A stretch of 64,000 nt of DNA, taken from contig NZ_JACHJS010000001.1 of the NCBI RefSeq assembly GCF_014203755.1, positions 6,882,001 to 6,946,000 of the forward strand, in the 5' to 3' direction. The position numbers were made by a program, and so were the translations under genes. The stretch comes from Saccharothrix violaceirubra (lineage in GTDB: Bacteria; Actinomycetota; Actinomycetes; Mycobacteriales; Pseudonocardiaceae). The notes below the pieces were generated by a model that was given only the letters and a program-made list of their open reading frames with translations, ran no database searches and had not been told where the DNA came from. Shown piece after piece: positions 15,105 through 23,340 of this stretch. Numbering within the stretch: position 1 is the first letter of the stretch; every line of letters starts with the position of its first letter.

Positions 15105-17305
15105 TAGATCACCCCCAACGCGCCCGCGTACTGCAACGACCGGTTGACCGTGGTCGAGGTCGGTTCGGCCTGCGGGTAGTGGTTGGTCACGTGCACCACC
15201 GGTCCGCCGCTACCGAGGTGCGGGTCGAACGTCGAGAGTCCGCTCGCCCAGTCCGAACCGGCGGGCGCGGCCAGGCGCGGCGCCGGAATGACGGTCTTGG
15301 GGATGGGCGGCAGCGCGGCCATGTCGAGGAACGCCCGGTCGACCTTGCCGGACATGCGGCCGAGCCCGACGACCAGGCCCTCACCGACGTAGCGACCTGC
15401 CTCGGCGGCAAGCCGGGACGGCGAGTTGATCCCGAAGAACGACAGCACCGAATCCCAAGCCGCCTTGACCAGGCCGAGCAGCTTGTCGCGGATCGCACCC
15501 GCGAGCGAGCCAAAGCCGTTGATCAAGCCGCGCACGATGTTCGCGCCGGTGTCGTAGAGCAGGCGGCCCAGGTCGCCGAGCGCGTCGAGGATGCGCTGCG
15601 GCACACCACGCACCCACGCGACCGCGTCCGACCAACGGTCCACAATGGAGTCTTTGACTCGCACGAACCACGCGCCAACCCGGCCCGGCAGCTCACCGAG
15701 CCAGCCCACAGCGTCGAGCACCCACCGAACCGCCGTGCGGACGCCCGAGACGATCGAGTCCCAATGCTTGATGATCAAGCCCGGCAGCGACCAATTGAGG
15801 AACAGGTCGACGAGGAACTCGGCGGCGCCGCGGACGATCCCGACAATCCAGTCCCATGTGGACTTTCCGACGTCGACGAGCCAACGCCAGGCGGCGCCAA
15901 CGGCCGCAGTGATCGTGTCCCAGTTGGTGACGATCAGCGTCGCCAGAACGACCGTCGCCGCGATGAGCAGTGCCCAAGGGTTCGCCGAGCTGATTACGTT
16001 CAGCACGCGCACGGCCGTCGAGACGACCCCGAACGCCTGAGCGGCGGCGTAGAGCCCGATGCCCAGCGGGCCTAGCCAGCCGATATTTTCCGACAGAAAA
16101 CCGGCCAGTCCCAACAGAAGTGGCCCGGCCAGGGTCAGTGCCGTGACCAAAGTGGACCCGACCTGCGTTGCCAGTTGCGCAAAAGCCGGTGCCAGAGTGA
16201 CGACCAGCGGCGCGAGTTGGCGCAGCGCGACCAGCAGAACCGAGGTCACGGTCGAGGACACGGTGCCGAGCAGTTCGCCGAGCGCGGCAAGGGCCTGTTG
16301 TCCCTCGAACGATTCGAGGAACTCTCGTACCCCGCCGGTGACCCGTAGCAGCGTGTCGAGCAGGGAGGCGCCGCCGGTGTCGAACGCGCCGAACACGCTG
16401 CGCGCGATAGCCAACAGGTTGCCGAACACCTTGCCCAAGTCGCCCAGCGTCGACAGTCCAGACGAGATCCACTCGCGTAGTCGTCCGCTCTCACGCGCCG
16501 CGCGTACGAACTCCGCGGCGCGCTGCGCGGCGTCACCAAACCCGCCCGACAGGTTCGGGAGAAACTCCGAGCCGACGGCGACCAGATCGAGCAGGATCGA
16601 CACCAACGCCGGAAGGGCCGAGGTCGTGTTGCCGATCGCCTGCCGGACCTGGCCGAAAATGCCGCTGACGGTCTGGACCTGCTGCGATTGGCCTAGGAAC
16701 GCACCTGTGCCGCGCGCGGCGGTGTTGAACTCCGCTGTGATGCCGGACAGCCCTGTTTTCAGCACGGGCAGGTAGGCGCCGCCCAGTTCGCGCACCTCGT
16801 CGGCGACCCCGGCGAACAGCGCGTCTTGCGTCGCCCGCTGGACGTCCTTCCACGCGGGTGCCAGGTCGCGGACGGCGAGCGCGGTCTGTCGCGCCGCGGG
16901 GGAGAGCTTGTCGAGGCTCTCGGCGAATGCCGCAGGGTCGTCGACCGCGGCGAGCGCGTCGCCGAACCCGGTCATGCCGACCTGTGCGGCGAACATGCCG
17001 ACCTTAACCGCTACGCCGAGCGCGGGCAGAAGGGCGAGCGCGCCGCCCATCGCGACCACGGTCGGGACCGCGCCCTGCACGGTGGAGATCGCGCCCGCAA
17101 CCTTGGTGATCGACAGCGCGAGCCCGACGAACGCCTGCCCCGCCCGGTCACCTGCCGACCGGGCGCGCTCACCGAGCTTGTCGAGGTCTCCCGCCGAGTC
17201 GCGGGCGACGCGCGCGAGCGTCGCCCGCGCTTCGCCGAGCCCGCGTCGCCACGCCGAGGCGTCGACACGTAGATAGCCGACAAGCTCGCCGATAGTGAGC
17301 GCCAT
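15104..17305 (-). CDS. Tail tape measure protein
   Basis: 733 aa, the longest ordered helical protein of the tail module after the chaperone. It begins ALTIGELVGYLRVDAS, has a helical N-terminal third and several hydrophobic segments in the middle (LVVTLAPAFAQLATQVGSTL, GLYAAAQAFGVVSTAVRVLN). It also has Trp-rich repeats of the type NWDTITAAVGAAWRWLVDVG and HWDSIVSGVRTAVRWVLDAV, usual in tape measures. The C-terminus contains SFFGINSPSRLAAEAGRYVGEGL, a typical tape-measure ending. It sets tail length and takes part in DNA entry. Confidence 0.92.
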   Translation of the reverse strand: MALTIGELVGYLRVDASAWRRGLGEARATLARVARDSAGDLDKLGERARSAGDRAGQAFVGLALSITKVAGAISTVQGAVPTVVAMGGALALLPALGVAVKVGMFAAQVGMTGFGDALAAVDDPAAFAESLDKLSPAARQTALAVRDLAPAWKDVQRATQDALFAGVADEVRELGGAYLPVLKTGLSGITAEFNTAARGTGAFLGQSQQVQTVSGIFGQVRQAIGNTTSALPALVSILLDLVAVGSEFLPNLSGGFGDAAQRAAEFVRAARESGRLREWISSGLSTLGDLGKVFGNLLAIARSVFGAFDTGGASLLDTLLRVTGGVREFLESFEGQQALAALGELLGTVSSTVTSVLLVALRQLAPLVVTLAPAFAQLATQVGSTLVTALTLAGPLLLGLAGFLSENIGWLGPLGIGLYAAAQAFGVVSTAVRVLNVISSANPWALLIAATVVLATLIVTNWDTITAAVGAAWRWLVDVGKSTWDWIVGIVRGAAEFLVDLFLNWSLPGLIIKHWDSIVSGVRTAVRWVLDAVGWLGELPGRVGAWFVRVKDSIVDRWSDAVAWVRGVPQRILDALGDLGRLLYDTGANIVRGLINGFGSLAGAIRDKLLGLVKAAWDSVLSFFGINSPSRLAAEAGRYVGEGLVVGLGRMSGKVDRAFLDMAALPPIPKTVIPAPRLAAPAGSDWASGLSTFDPHLGSGGPVVHVTNHYPQAEPTSTTVNRSLQYAGALGVI

Positions 17306-17341
17306 CGGGAATCACCCCCGGTCGCGCTGCTCAGACGCCGG

Positions 17342-18018
17342 TTAGCGGCGTGACCGGGGGTGATCGGGTGGCATGAGCGAGCGAGCGAGCCTCGATTCGC
17401 AGGACAGCAGTCCGACGATGCGGGTGCGCAGCCAGCGCCACGTGCGGTCGCGCAAGATGCCGGACTCGACGTCGGCGCCGTAGACCTCGTGCAAGTCGGC
17501 CTCGACCAGGGACCAGCGTTCTAGGACTTGCGTCCACGTGTGCCCGTCGCCGTCTTCGCCGTGCTGGCCTTGCGGGTGCGGGTCGTACCACTCGCGGATG
17601 CCGGTTGCCGGGTCGATCGGGCCGCCGTTCGTCGGCTCGCCCGATTCCCGGCCGTCGAGTTTGGGGAGCCTGCCGCGTTCCAATACGCCTCGGCCGCTTC
17701 CCTGCCGACAGCCGCGTCGAGCCACGCCGTGACCCCGGCCAGCTTGAGTGCGGGCCACGGCACCCGATCGGCGAGCATCTCGTCGTAGACCGGACCGAGC
17801 GCGTCGCGGTACAGGTCGACCTCGGCCGCGTCGTCGAGCGCGACCCCGTCAAGCGACCCGCCGTTCTCCGCGGCGTCGGCGACCTGCGCGGCGACCTCGG
17901 CGAGCCGTTGCAGCCGCAGCCCGGTCTCGGCGTTGACGGGCGGGACGGTGTAGACCTTGCCCCGGATCGGGAGGGCGAGCCCGGCGTCGAGCAGCTCGCC
18001 CAAGTCGCGGAACGCCAT
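17342..18018 (-). CDS. Tail assembly chaperone, long form made by -1 frameshift
   Basis: The reading starts at ATG 18018, runs to the CCCAAAC heptamer (17659-17665) and then continues in the -1 frame to 17342, giving about 225 aa. The -1 frame encodes a well-conserved phage segment (LPKLDGRESG, then IREWYDPHPQGQHGEDG and TWRWLRTRIVGLLS) that has no plausible start of its own. This is the G/G-T arrangement of siphoviruses, in which both chaperone forms coat the tape measure during tail assembly. The extension contains the Trp-rich helix commonly seen in actinophage T-type extensions. Confidence 0.85.
17521..18018 (-). CDS. Tail assembly chaperone, short form
   Basis: 165 aa without frameshift, starting at ATG 18018, which overlaps the tail-protein stop (TGATG). 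The N-terminal 110 residues (MAFRDLGELLDAGLALPIRG to WLDAAVGREAAEAYW) are a helical domain found in many actinophages directly before the tape measure. After the slippery site the zero frame is low-complexity (Arg/Thr/Ala-rich), as expected of a tail end under weak selection. Confidence 0.82.
   Translation of the reverse strand: MAFRDLGELLDAGLALPIRGKVYTVPPVNAETGLRLQRLAEVAAQVADAAENGGSLDGVALDDAAEVDLYRDALGPVYDEMLADRVPWPALKLAGVTAWLDAAVGREAAEAYWNAAGSPNSTAGNRASRRTAARSTRQPASASGTTRTRKASTAKTATGTRGRKS
17659..17665 (-). promoter_or_regulatory. Slippery heptamer CCCAAAC for -1 frameshifting
   Basis: Read on the minus strand, the zero frame is TCC CCA AAC, so the heptamer sits as C CCA AAC, the canonical X XXY YYZ form. 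Slipping one base back gives CCC AAA and enters the conserved -1 frame. It lies at the end of the chaperone core domain. Confidence 0.85.
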
Positions 18019-18539
18019 CACGCACCCGCCTTCACGGACTCGGCCGCGGCGAGCCCGGCGCCGCCGGTCCCGTTCGCGGGGTTGGTGATCTCGACCGGGG
18101 CGCCCTGCCCGTTCAACGTGAAGTTGAACGGTTCGAGATCGGTCACTGCGCCGCCCTTGGTGAACCCCGACACGGTCGCAGTGCCTTCATAGGCGTCCGG
18201 GCTACCGTCGCGCCGGTACCAGCGCACGCGGATGTTGGCGGCGAACCCGACCACCCGTCCGGCCTTGCGGATGGCTTCCTGTCCGGGGTCGGGGGTGAAG
18301 GTCTGCGCGTCGGCGCGCTTGCGCTTGCCCTCGGCCTCGATCGACCACGTGCGCTGAGTGACCACTGTGGAGCCCCAGCCGTCGGAGTCGAAATCGCCGT
18401 CGTCCTCGGTGTTGTCGTCGGTGGTCTCGGTGAAGCTGGTCAGGCCGTTGACGCGCGTCCACTGTGGTTGTGCCGCGCCGGATGCGCGGGTGTCCACTTC
18501 GAGTGCCCAATCCTTTGCCAGCAACGAACGTAGAGCCAT
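18018..18539 (-). CDS. Major tail tube protein
   Basis: 173 aa, two genes before the tape measure. The sequence (MALRSLLAKDWALEVDT, VNGLTSFTETTDDNTEDDGDF, RADAQTFTPDPGQEAIRKAG, WYRRDGSPDAYEGTATVSG) is beta-rich and matches the layout of siphovirus tail tube proteins. These polymerise in hexameric rings around the tape measure. A good start follows AGGAGG. Confidence 0.88.
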   Translation of the reverse strand: MALRSLLAKDWALEVDTRASGAAQPQWTRVNGLTSFTETTDDNTEDDGDFDSDGWGSTVVTQRTWSIEAEGKRKRADAQTFTPDPGQEAIRKAGRVVGFAANIRVRWYRRDGSPDAYEGTATVSGFTKGGAVTDLEPFNFTLNGQGAPVEITNPANGTGGAGLAAAESVKAGA

Positions 18540-18550
18540 TGAGCAGCCTC

Positions 18551-18985
18551 CTAGCTGCGGTATCGGGTCGGCCGGTGGGCCGTGAGTTGGTAGGTGTCGG
18601 CGTGCTCATAGCGGCCGGACTGGTCGCGGCTCAGGGGCACGGATGCGGTGCGCTGCGCGAGGTGGACCAGGGCGCCGCCGAGGTCGAGGTGCGTCGCGCC
18701 GTGCAGCTCGTCGAACACGGCGTCGAGCAGGTCAAGCGCTGGACGGGGGTCGGGTCCGGCAGCTCGGGCGCGGACCTGGAGACCGAGCACACTGTCGGCT
18801 TGGTCCACGTCGTCGACGAGCGCATAGGGGGTGAGCACCAGGACGCTCGGCGGCGCCGCGGGCACGATCCCGACGACGATGCCGACCTCGGCGTCGCGGT
18901 AGATGCCGGTCGGCCGGTACACCGCGACCCCGGTGTCGGTGAGCAGCTCGGCGAGCCCGTGCGCGAGCCTGGTTGTCCAGCTCAC
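18551..18985 (-). CDS. Tail terminator-like protein
   Basis: 144 aa starting at GTG 18985, overlapping the stop of the preceding gene by four bases. Position just before the tail tube gene, length and mixed alpha/beta character (HGLAELLTDTGVAVYRP, PSVLVLTPYALVDDVDQAD, LLDAVFDELHG) fit the tail terminator that caps the tube and joins it to the head. Assigned mainly by synteny. Confidence 0.65.
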   Translation of the reverse strand: MSWTTRLAHGLAELLTDTGVAVYRPTGIYRDAEVGIVVGIVPAAPPSVLVLTPYALVDDVDQADSVLGLQVRARAAGPDPRPALDLLDAVFDELHGATHLDLGGALVHLAQRTASVPLSRDQSGRYEHADTYQLTAHRPTRYRS

Positions 18986-19347
18986 AAGCCGAGCGCCTTC
19001 CTGATCTGCGCTTGTACCAGGCGGGCGACGACGTCGCGTTCGCTGGCTAGGGCGCTTTCGAGGTACTTCGGGCCGCCGGTTCGGTGGTGGTAGTCGAGTT
19101 CCTCGTGCTGCCTGGCGGCATACGGGGTGTCGTAGGAGACGGCAGCAGTGAGCGACTCGGCGTCGACGCTCGCGGTCGCGGAGTTGCGCAGGGCCGCGGT
19201 GTCCAGCGGCGCCCGGTCTACCGACACCCCGCGCACGTGCTCGGCGCCCAGACCGAGCCCGCGCGCGGCGCCCTGGTGGGCGGCGGTGTCGATCGCGACA
19301 CCGTTCCACTCGACGCGCACGCGCCCGGTGCCGATGTTCTCGGCCAT
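18982..19347 (-). CDS. Minor capsid / head-tail joining protein (HK97 gp10-like position)
   Basis: 121 aa. It contains APLDTAALRNSATASVD and SYDTPYAARQHEELDYHH, a pattern typical of short phage proteins of the gp10/minor capsid group, followed by PKYLESALASERDVVARLV. It lies between head closure and tail terminator genes and probably takes part in joining tail to head. Confidence 0.75.
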   Translation of the reverse strand: MAENIGTGRVRVEWNGVAIDTAAHQGAARGLGLGAEHVRGVSVDRAPLDTAALRNSATASVDAESLTAAVSYDTPYAARQHEELDYHHRTGGPKYLESALASERDVVARLVQAQIRKALGL

Positions 19348-19370
19348 GTCCTCACCCCCGGTTCCGGTGG

Positions 19371-19694
19371 TTAGGTGAGGGCGACCTCGACGTGTGACCA
19401 GCTCGACGGGTGGTCGAACAGGTTCGCGGTGATCACGCGGGCGTTGCGTTCGTGTGGGGTGCCTGCCCAGACGGTGACCAGCGAGCCGACCGGTACGTGC
19501 ACGTCGGGGCGGGCGCGCACAGTGGTTTCGCTGACGACTTCCTCACCGGTCGACGAACGCACGAGTCGGCGCCGGTCCTCGACGAACGTGCGTCGGATGA
19601 CGACCGGGTCGGCGTGCACGTCGCCGTAGGGACCTGTGCCGAGGTAGCGGCGCAGGGTGATCGTGTGCGGCAGCAGGACCGCGGGAATCTGCAA
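19371..19694 (-). CDS. Head closure protein
   Basis: 107 aa, beta-rich (LLPHTITLRRYLGTGPYGDV, VIRRTFVEDRRRLVRSSTGE, VPVGSLVTVWAG). Size and order (connector, closure, joining protein) match the head-tail stopper of siphoviruses. Assigned by synteny and character. Confidence 0.68.
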   Translation of the reverse strand: MQIPAVLLPHTITLRRYLGTGPYGDVHADPVVIRRTFVEDRRRLVRSSTGEEVVSETTVRARPDVHVPVGSLVTVWAGTPHERNARVITANLFDHPSSWSHVEVALT

Positions 19695-19709
19695 GGGGGA
19701 TCACCCCCC

Positions 19710-20117
19710 TCACGGCTTGCCGGGCAGTCCCCAGCGGTCGGGGGCCAGTGGGGTATGCGCGAGCAGTCCGGCGGTCGCGAGGATGCGCGCGGCTCTGGGA
19801 CCTATGTCCGGGGGTGCGCCGGTGTCGGCGCGCTTGAACCGCAGGGTGCCGAGCGCGGCCTCGCTGAACTGCGCCCCGGCGCCGACCGGGTCGCCGGTCT
19901 CGCCCCACCACTCGACCACCGCGCACGTCGCCCGCCGCACCGCATCGCGGGTGCCTTGTTCGACGGGGTAGCCCTGGGCGTCAACGGGGTAGACGGCGGC
20001 GACGAGCAGCGCGTCGACTTCCTCGGACGCGCGGGCGAGCAGCCGCGGCGAGTCGTCGTCGACCGCTGCCTCGCCCGCGTACTCGACCAGGTCGGCCGTG
20101 GTGGCGTAGACGCGCAC
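19710..20117 (-). CDS. Head-tail connector (gp6-like)
   Basis: 135 aa starting at GTG 20117. The largely helical sequence (MRVYATTADLVEYAGEAAVD, RLLARASEEVDALLVAAVY, RRATCAVVEWWGETG) is the usual profile of the adaptor placed after the coat gene. It would form the ring under the portal. Confidence 0.75.
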   Translation of the reverse strand: MRVYATTADLVEYAGEAAVDDDSPRLLARASEEVDALLVAAVYPVDAQGYPVEQGTRDAVRRATCAVVEWWGETGDPVGAGAQFSEAALGTLRFKRADTGAPPDIGPRAARILATAGLLAHTPLAPDRWGLPGKP

Positions 20118-20121
20118 GGTC

Positions 20122-20382
20122 CTAGTCCTGGTCCTCGTCGAACAATCGGGCCAGATCGTCACGGGAGAGCGATTCGGCGTCGGCACGGGAGTAGCCGCGA
20201 GACATCGCGTAGTCGACCCACTCGGCTTTCCGCGCGCCCTTGACCGGCCGCGCCGGGGTGACCGTCTCGGCGGTCTCGAACGGTGTCCACACGTCCGGCA
20301 GGGACGCGAGCCGCTCAGCCATCCACGAACCCGGTTCGGGCTCGTGCACCTCGCCGGTGCGCTCGTTGCGGTAGGCGACCAT
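20122..20382 (-). CDS. Small phage protein after the coat gene
   Basis: 86 aa, charged, with a Trp-containing middle (DVWTPFETAETV) and a helical end (WVDYAMSRGYSRADAESLSRDDL). The end resembles short Rho- or HeH-like helical motifs. Its start shares one base with the coat stop. Small proteins of this kind are often found between coat and connector in actinophages; role unknown. Confidence 0.6.
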   Translation of the reverse strand: MVAYRNERTGEVHEPEPGSWMAERLASLPDVWTPFETAETVTPARPVKGARKAEWVDYAMSRGYSRADAESLSRDDLARLFDEDQD

Positions 20383-21260
20383 CAGGCGCCCGCCTTACGC
20401 TTGATCAACACGGCGCGCTTGGGATCGAGGGTCTTCACGCCCATGAGGCAGTCGATCGACACGACGTCCTCTTTCCGGGTCATGTCGTAGCCGTAGATCA
20501 CCCGCAGGCCGAGACCCTTGTACGTCACGACCGCCCCCTGCCCGGCGCCGATGCCCCGCGGAAGCGGCAGCGTGCGCGTCACCAGGGCGAACGCCTCGCG
20601 CCGGAACGCGACCGACACGTCATCCTTGACGTTCTGGGTCAGCACGTTGTCGAAACCGCGCTTGCGGCCGAGGCTCGCCTCACGCAGCGCCGTTCCGTCG
20701 TCGCCGACCTTGTCGGCCTCGACGAACAGGGGGTCTTTTTGCAACAGGGCGGCAAGGGTGGTGCTGTGCACCGCGCGCCGCTGGGAGGTCGGCACGTTGG
20801 CGTCGTTGAGCACCTTCCCGGCGTCGATCAGCACATCGGACACGTGCGCGGCGGCCGGGTCGTAGGTGACCGACTGCGTGATGTCGGCGCGCAGGCCGAG
20901 CACGAGCCGGTCGGTGTACTGGTTGATCGCCTCCATTGCCGGGGTGAGGAACTGCTCGGAAAAGTCGGTGATCCGCATCGACCAGTCCTCGGAGGTCACC
21001 GCGAACGACACGTCGGGAATCTTGTTGAGCACCAACGACGTCGAGCCCTCGGTCGCGTTCTGCAACTGGATTCCGTTGGTGCGGTTGAACTCGTTCACCA
21101 CGAACGTCGCGGGCTTGCGGATGGTGATGGTGTCACCTGAGTTGCCGGTGAAGTCACCTTCGTAGTCGCGGTGCACGAGCCCGGACATGACGGTCTGCTC
21201 GTACAAGGTCGCGATGGCCTCGCGGGCGATCACGTCGACGGTAAGAAGCTGGTTGGGCAT
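20382..21260 (-). CDS. Major capsid protein, P22 coat-like
   Basis: 292 aa, directly after the scaffold gene. It contains PNQLLTVDVIAREAIATLYE at the N-terminus, GDTITIRKPATFVVNEFN, DVSFAVTSEDWSMRITDFSE and a C-terminal YGYDMTRKEDVVSIDCLMG. These correspond to the P22-coat-protein family widespread in actinophages, with an HK97-like fold. It forms the icosahedral shell. ATG 21260 lies three bases after the scaffold stop. Confidence 0.9.
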   Translation of the reverse strand: MPNQLLTVDVIAREAIATLYEQTVMSGLVHRDYEGDFTGNSGDTITIRKPATFVVNEFNRTNGIQLQNATEGSTSLVLNKIPDVSFAVTSEDWSMRITDFSEQFLTPAMEAINQYTDRLVLGLRADITQSVTYDPAAAHVSDVLIDAGKVLNDANVPTSQRRAVHSTTLAALLQKDPLFVEADKVGDDGTALREASLGRKRGFDNVLTQNVKDDVSVAFRREAFALVTRTLPLPRGIGAGQGAVVTYKGLGLRVIYGYDMTRKEDVVSIDCLMGVKTLDPKRAVLIKRKAGA

Positions 21261-21262
21261 GG

Positions 21263-21892
21263 TCAGCTACGCCCCTTCCTGGTGCGCTTGATGTAGTCCT
21301 CGATCGAGAGCGAGCCGAGGTCGTCGGAACCGGTGGGTGACCCGCCGGTGATCTCCGCGCCGCTGCGCGGTGCCGCGGCCGGTGCACTGGCGAGCCGAGG
21401 GTGTGCCTTGACGGTCTCGGCGATGGCGGCGGCGACCTGGTCGCCGAACTTCTCGGCCGAGGGGTCGAGGTCGGCGACCTTGCGGCGGAAGCTGGCCGAG
21501 TCGAGCAGCGCGTCGGGATCGGCGCCCGCGGTCGGCGCGGCGCGGTACACGGCCAGGTCGACCGCGCGCTCGCGCGCCTCGCGCTGCGCGGCGGTGAGCT
21601 GCTCGGTGACCTGCTCGACGGTCGGCGCCTCGCCCGACTTGTCGATGCCGAGCGCTGCGGCGATCTTGTCGACGATGCCCTGCTGCGCCCCCTCGGCCTT
21701 GCCTCGCCACTCGGCAATCTCGGCGCGCAACGACTCGACGTCCGCGGCGCCCGTCGGCGGGGCGGGCTCGCCCTGCGGCTCGCCGATGCCCGGTGTTGTG
21801 GGTGGTGTCGGGTTGTCCTGCGGGTTAGACGGCGCCGTTGGGGCGTCGGTCGGACCGCTCGCGGGCGGCGAGGCGGGCACGGGTACGGACAT
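21263..21892 (-). CDS. Capsid scaffolding protein
   Basis: 209 aa starting at ATG 21892 behind AGGAGG. The N-terminal 55 residues are Pro/Ala-rich and disordered. The middle is a charged helix (DVESLRAEIAEWRGKAEGAQ, VTEQLTAAQREARERAVDLA), and the end is short and basic (SIEDYIKRTRKGR), as expected for binding coat protein. Position directly before the coat gene is diagnostic. Confidence 0.88.
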   Translation of the reverse strand: MSVPVPASPPASGPTDAPTAPSNPQDNPTPPTTPGIGEPQGEPAPPTGAADVESLRAEIAEWRGKAEGAQQGIVDKIAAALGIDKSGEAPTVEQVTEQLTAAQREARERAVDLAVYRAAPTAGADPDALLDSASFRRKVADLDPSAEKFGDQVAAAIAETVKAHPRLASAPAAAPRSGAEITGGSPTGSDDLGSLSIEDYIKRTRKGRS

Positions 21893-21953
21893 CGGCGGAC
21901 CTCCTAGGCCGGCGATCAGGGGAAGCGCCCGACGGATGTCGAGGGCGCACGAA

Positions 21954-22003
21954 AAAGTCGTCTTCGTTCTAGACAACTTCTGACGACGTGCCGTAAAGTC
22001 GTC
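21954..22003 (+). promoter_or_regulatory. Repeated AAAGTCGTC before the plus-strand insert genes
   Basis: AAAGTCGTC occurs at 21954-21962 and 21995-22003, with reverse copies of GACGAC between and just after. The region is divergent between the scaffold gene and the plus-strand genes starting at 22035. It looks like a promoter with operator repeats, but no regulator is shown to bind it. Confidence 0.45.
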
Positions 22004-22034
22004 GCCAACAGAGACGACATAAGGAGTGGTTCAG

Positions 22035-22223
22035 GTGGGGGAACTGTTCAGCCTGGTTGACCTGCTCGGCGAGCCTGCGATACAGCTCTCGATCGACGAC
22101 GCGCTCGCCGAGGTCGCCGAGCAGAACACCGCGGCGGCTACGGTCGAGAACGACGTCATGCCGTCCACGTGGGAGCTGATCCCGCGCGAGACGATCACCG
22201 GACAGGGGGTGCTCGGCGCTTGA
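22035..22223 (+). CDS. Small plus-strand phage protein, 62 aa
   Basis: GTG 22035 lies eight bases after AAGGAG. The acidic product (GELFSLVDLLGEPAIQLSID...) is probably helical and has no known domain. It is the first of three plus-strand genes placed against the direction of the late operon, and its stop overlaps the next start. Confidence 0.6.
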   Translation: MGELFSLVDLLGEPAIQLSIDDALAEVAEQNTAAATVENDVMPSTWELIPRETITGQGVLGA

Positions 22224-22510
22224 AGACGCGTTACCTCGACATGGCGGGGGTGGGTCGAGCGCTGGCGAGCCCGGTCTCTCGTCATGCGGTCGTGAAGTGG
22301 CGAGAGCGGTACCCGCAGGGGTCCGAGCACCCGTTCCCTGAACCCGATGTGATTACCGGCGCGTGGGACGTCGACCCGGACACCGGCGAGCTTGTCGACG
22401 ATCAGGACGAGCGGGGCGTGCCCGGCTGGAATGCCGAACGTCTTCCCGAGATCGAGGCATGGCGCGCGAGACTGCCGGGCAGGACCGGGCGCCCGCGCAA
22501 GTCGGACTAA
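22220..22510 (+). CDS. Small HTH-like DNA-binding protein
   Basis: 96 aa starting at TTG 22220, overlapping the previous stop. The N-terminus (MAGVGRALASPVSRHAVVKW) looks like a helix-turn-helix or excisionase-like winged module (strand, helix, turn, recognition helix). PEPDVITGAWDVDPDTGEL follows, and the basic end is GRTGRPRKSD. It probably binds DNA near its own promoter. Similar short proteins occur in many actinophages without assigned function. Confidence 0.6.
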   Translation: MKTRYLDMAGVGRALASPVSRHAVVKWRERYPQGSEHPFPEPDVITGAWDVDPDTGELVDDQDERGVPGWNAERLPEIEAWRARLPGRTGRPRKSD

Positions 22511-22519
22511 GTTGACCGC

Positions 22520-23077
22520 GTGGCCACCTCGGATGCTTTGGCGATCGTCGGTGCGATTACTGGCAGTGTGTCGCTCATCTGGAACGTCTCGTCGTACCTG
22601 CTGGCGGGCGGTCGAGCGTCGGTCGAAATAGGAATCGGCCTATACAACGGTACCGACCTTTTCATCATGCCGACCCCCAAAGAGGGGATCAATGTCTACG
22701 ACAATCCACTGAGTGCGCCGATAGATAACGTGTTGGTCATCCAAATATTCGGCAAGGGTCGACAGGGGTTGACGGTCGACGGGGTTAAGCTCGTCGACCG
22801 GTCGGGTATCTCTTATCTGCCAACGCGGTTCCTACGCGGTGGGCTACCCGCGCGCATGGAAGTACACGCCTCGCACACGGTTGTTTTGCCCATGAACGAA
22901 GTCAACGTGAACGTGCATCACGCGCTGCGGAAAACTCAGATGACCGAGCTACGGTTGCGGGCCGTTGTTCGTTTCGGCAACGGCAAAGCGGTTCGCAGCA
23001 AGCCCATTCGGTTCTATGCGGGTGAAGACCCGTACATCCGCGGGCCGGTCGCCTCCGACGAGCGCGACGATGACTAG
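22520..23077 (+). CDS. Membrane-anchored protein of the plus-strand insert, unknown
   Basis: 185 aa starting at GTG 22520. One N-terminal transmembrane helix (LAIVGAITGSVSLIWNVSSY) is followed by a beta-rich cytoplasmic or surface domain (VLVIQIFGKGRQGLTVDGVKLVD, HTVVLPMNEVNVNVHHAL). A membrane protein expressed from its own promoter inside a late operon is the usual form of a lysogenic conversion or superinfection-exclusion gene; that is inference. It ends four bases into the convergent late gene at 23074. Confidence 0.6.
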   Translation: MATSDALAIVGAITGSVSLIWNVSSYLLAGGRASVEIGIGLYNGTDLFIMPTPKEGINVYDNPLSAPIDNVLVIQIFGKGRQGLTVDGVKLVDRSGISYLPTRFLRGGLPARMEVHASHTVVLPMNEVNVNVHHALRKTQMTELRLRAVVRFGNGKAVRSKPIRFYAGEDPYIRGPVASDERDDD

Positions 23078-23340
23078 CCCACCGACGGCAGGGTGAGCTC
23101 GCGCTCGCGGGCGTGGGCTGCGAGCCCTTCGGAGTGGGCTCGCAGCCACACCCCTGCAAGGATGCGCGCCGGTTGCTCGGCCTTCTCGGCGTTTGCCTTC
23201 TCGGTCGCGGTGCGCCGGTCGTGCCAGATGGGTAGGTGCCGGGGCGCGTAGGGATTGGGGCGTGACGGGGTGAGTGCGTATCCGGCTGCGTAGCCCTCGG
23301 CCCGTGCTGCGCGCACCTGCTCGGCGGTCACTGCTGCCAC
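23074..23340 (-). CDS. Small late phage protein, 88 aa
   Basis: GTG 23340 overlaps the end of the MuF-like gene. The product (AAVTAEQVRAARAEGYAAGY... IWHDRRTATEKANAEKAEQP) is helical and charged, with no recognised domain. It is probably a minor head component. Confidence 0.55.
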   Translation of the reverse strand: MAAVTAEQVRAARAEGYAAGYALTPSRPNPYAPRHLPIWHDRRTATEKANAEKAEQPARILAGVWLRAHSEGLAAHARERELTLPSVG

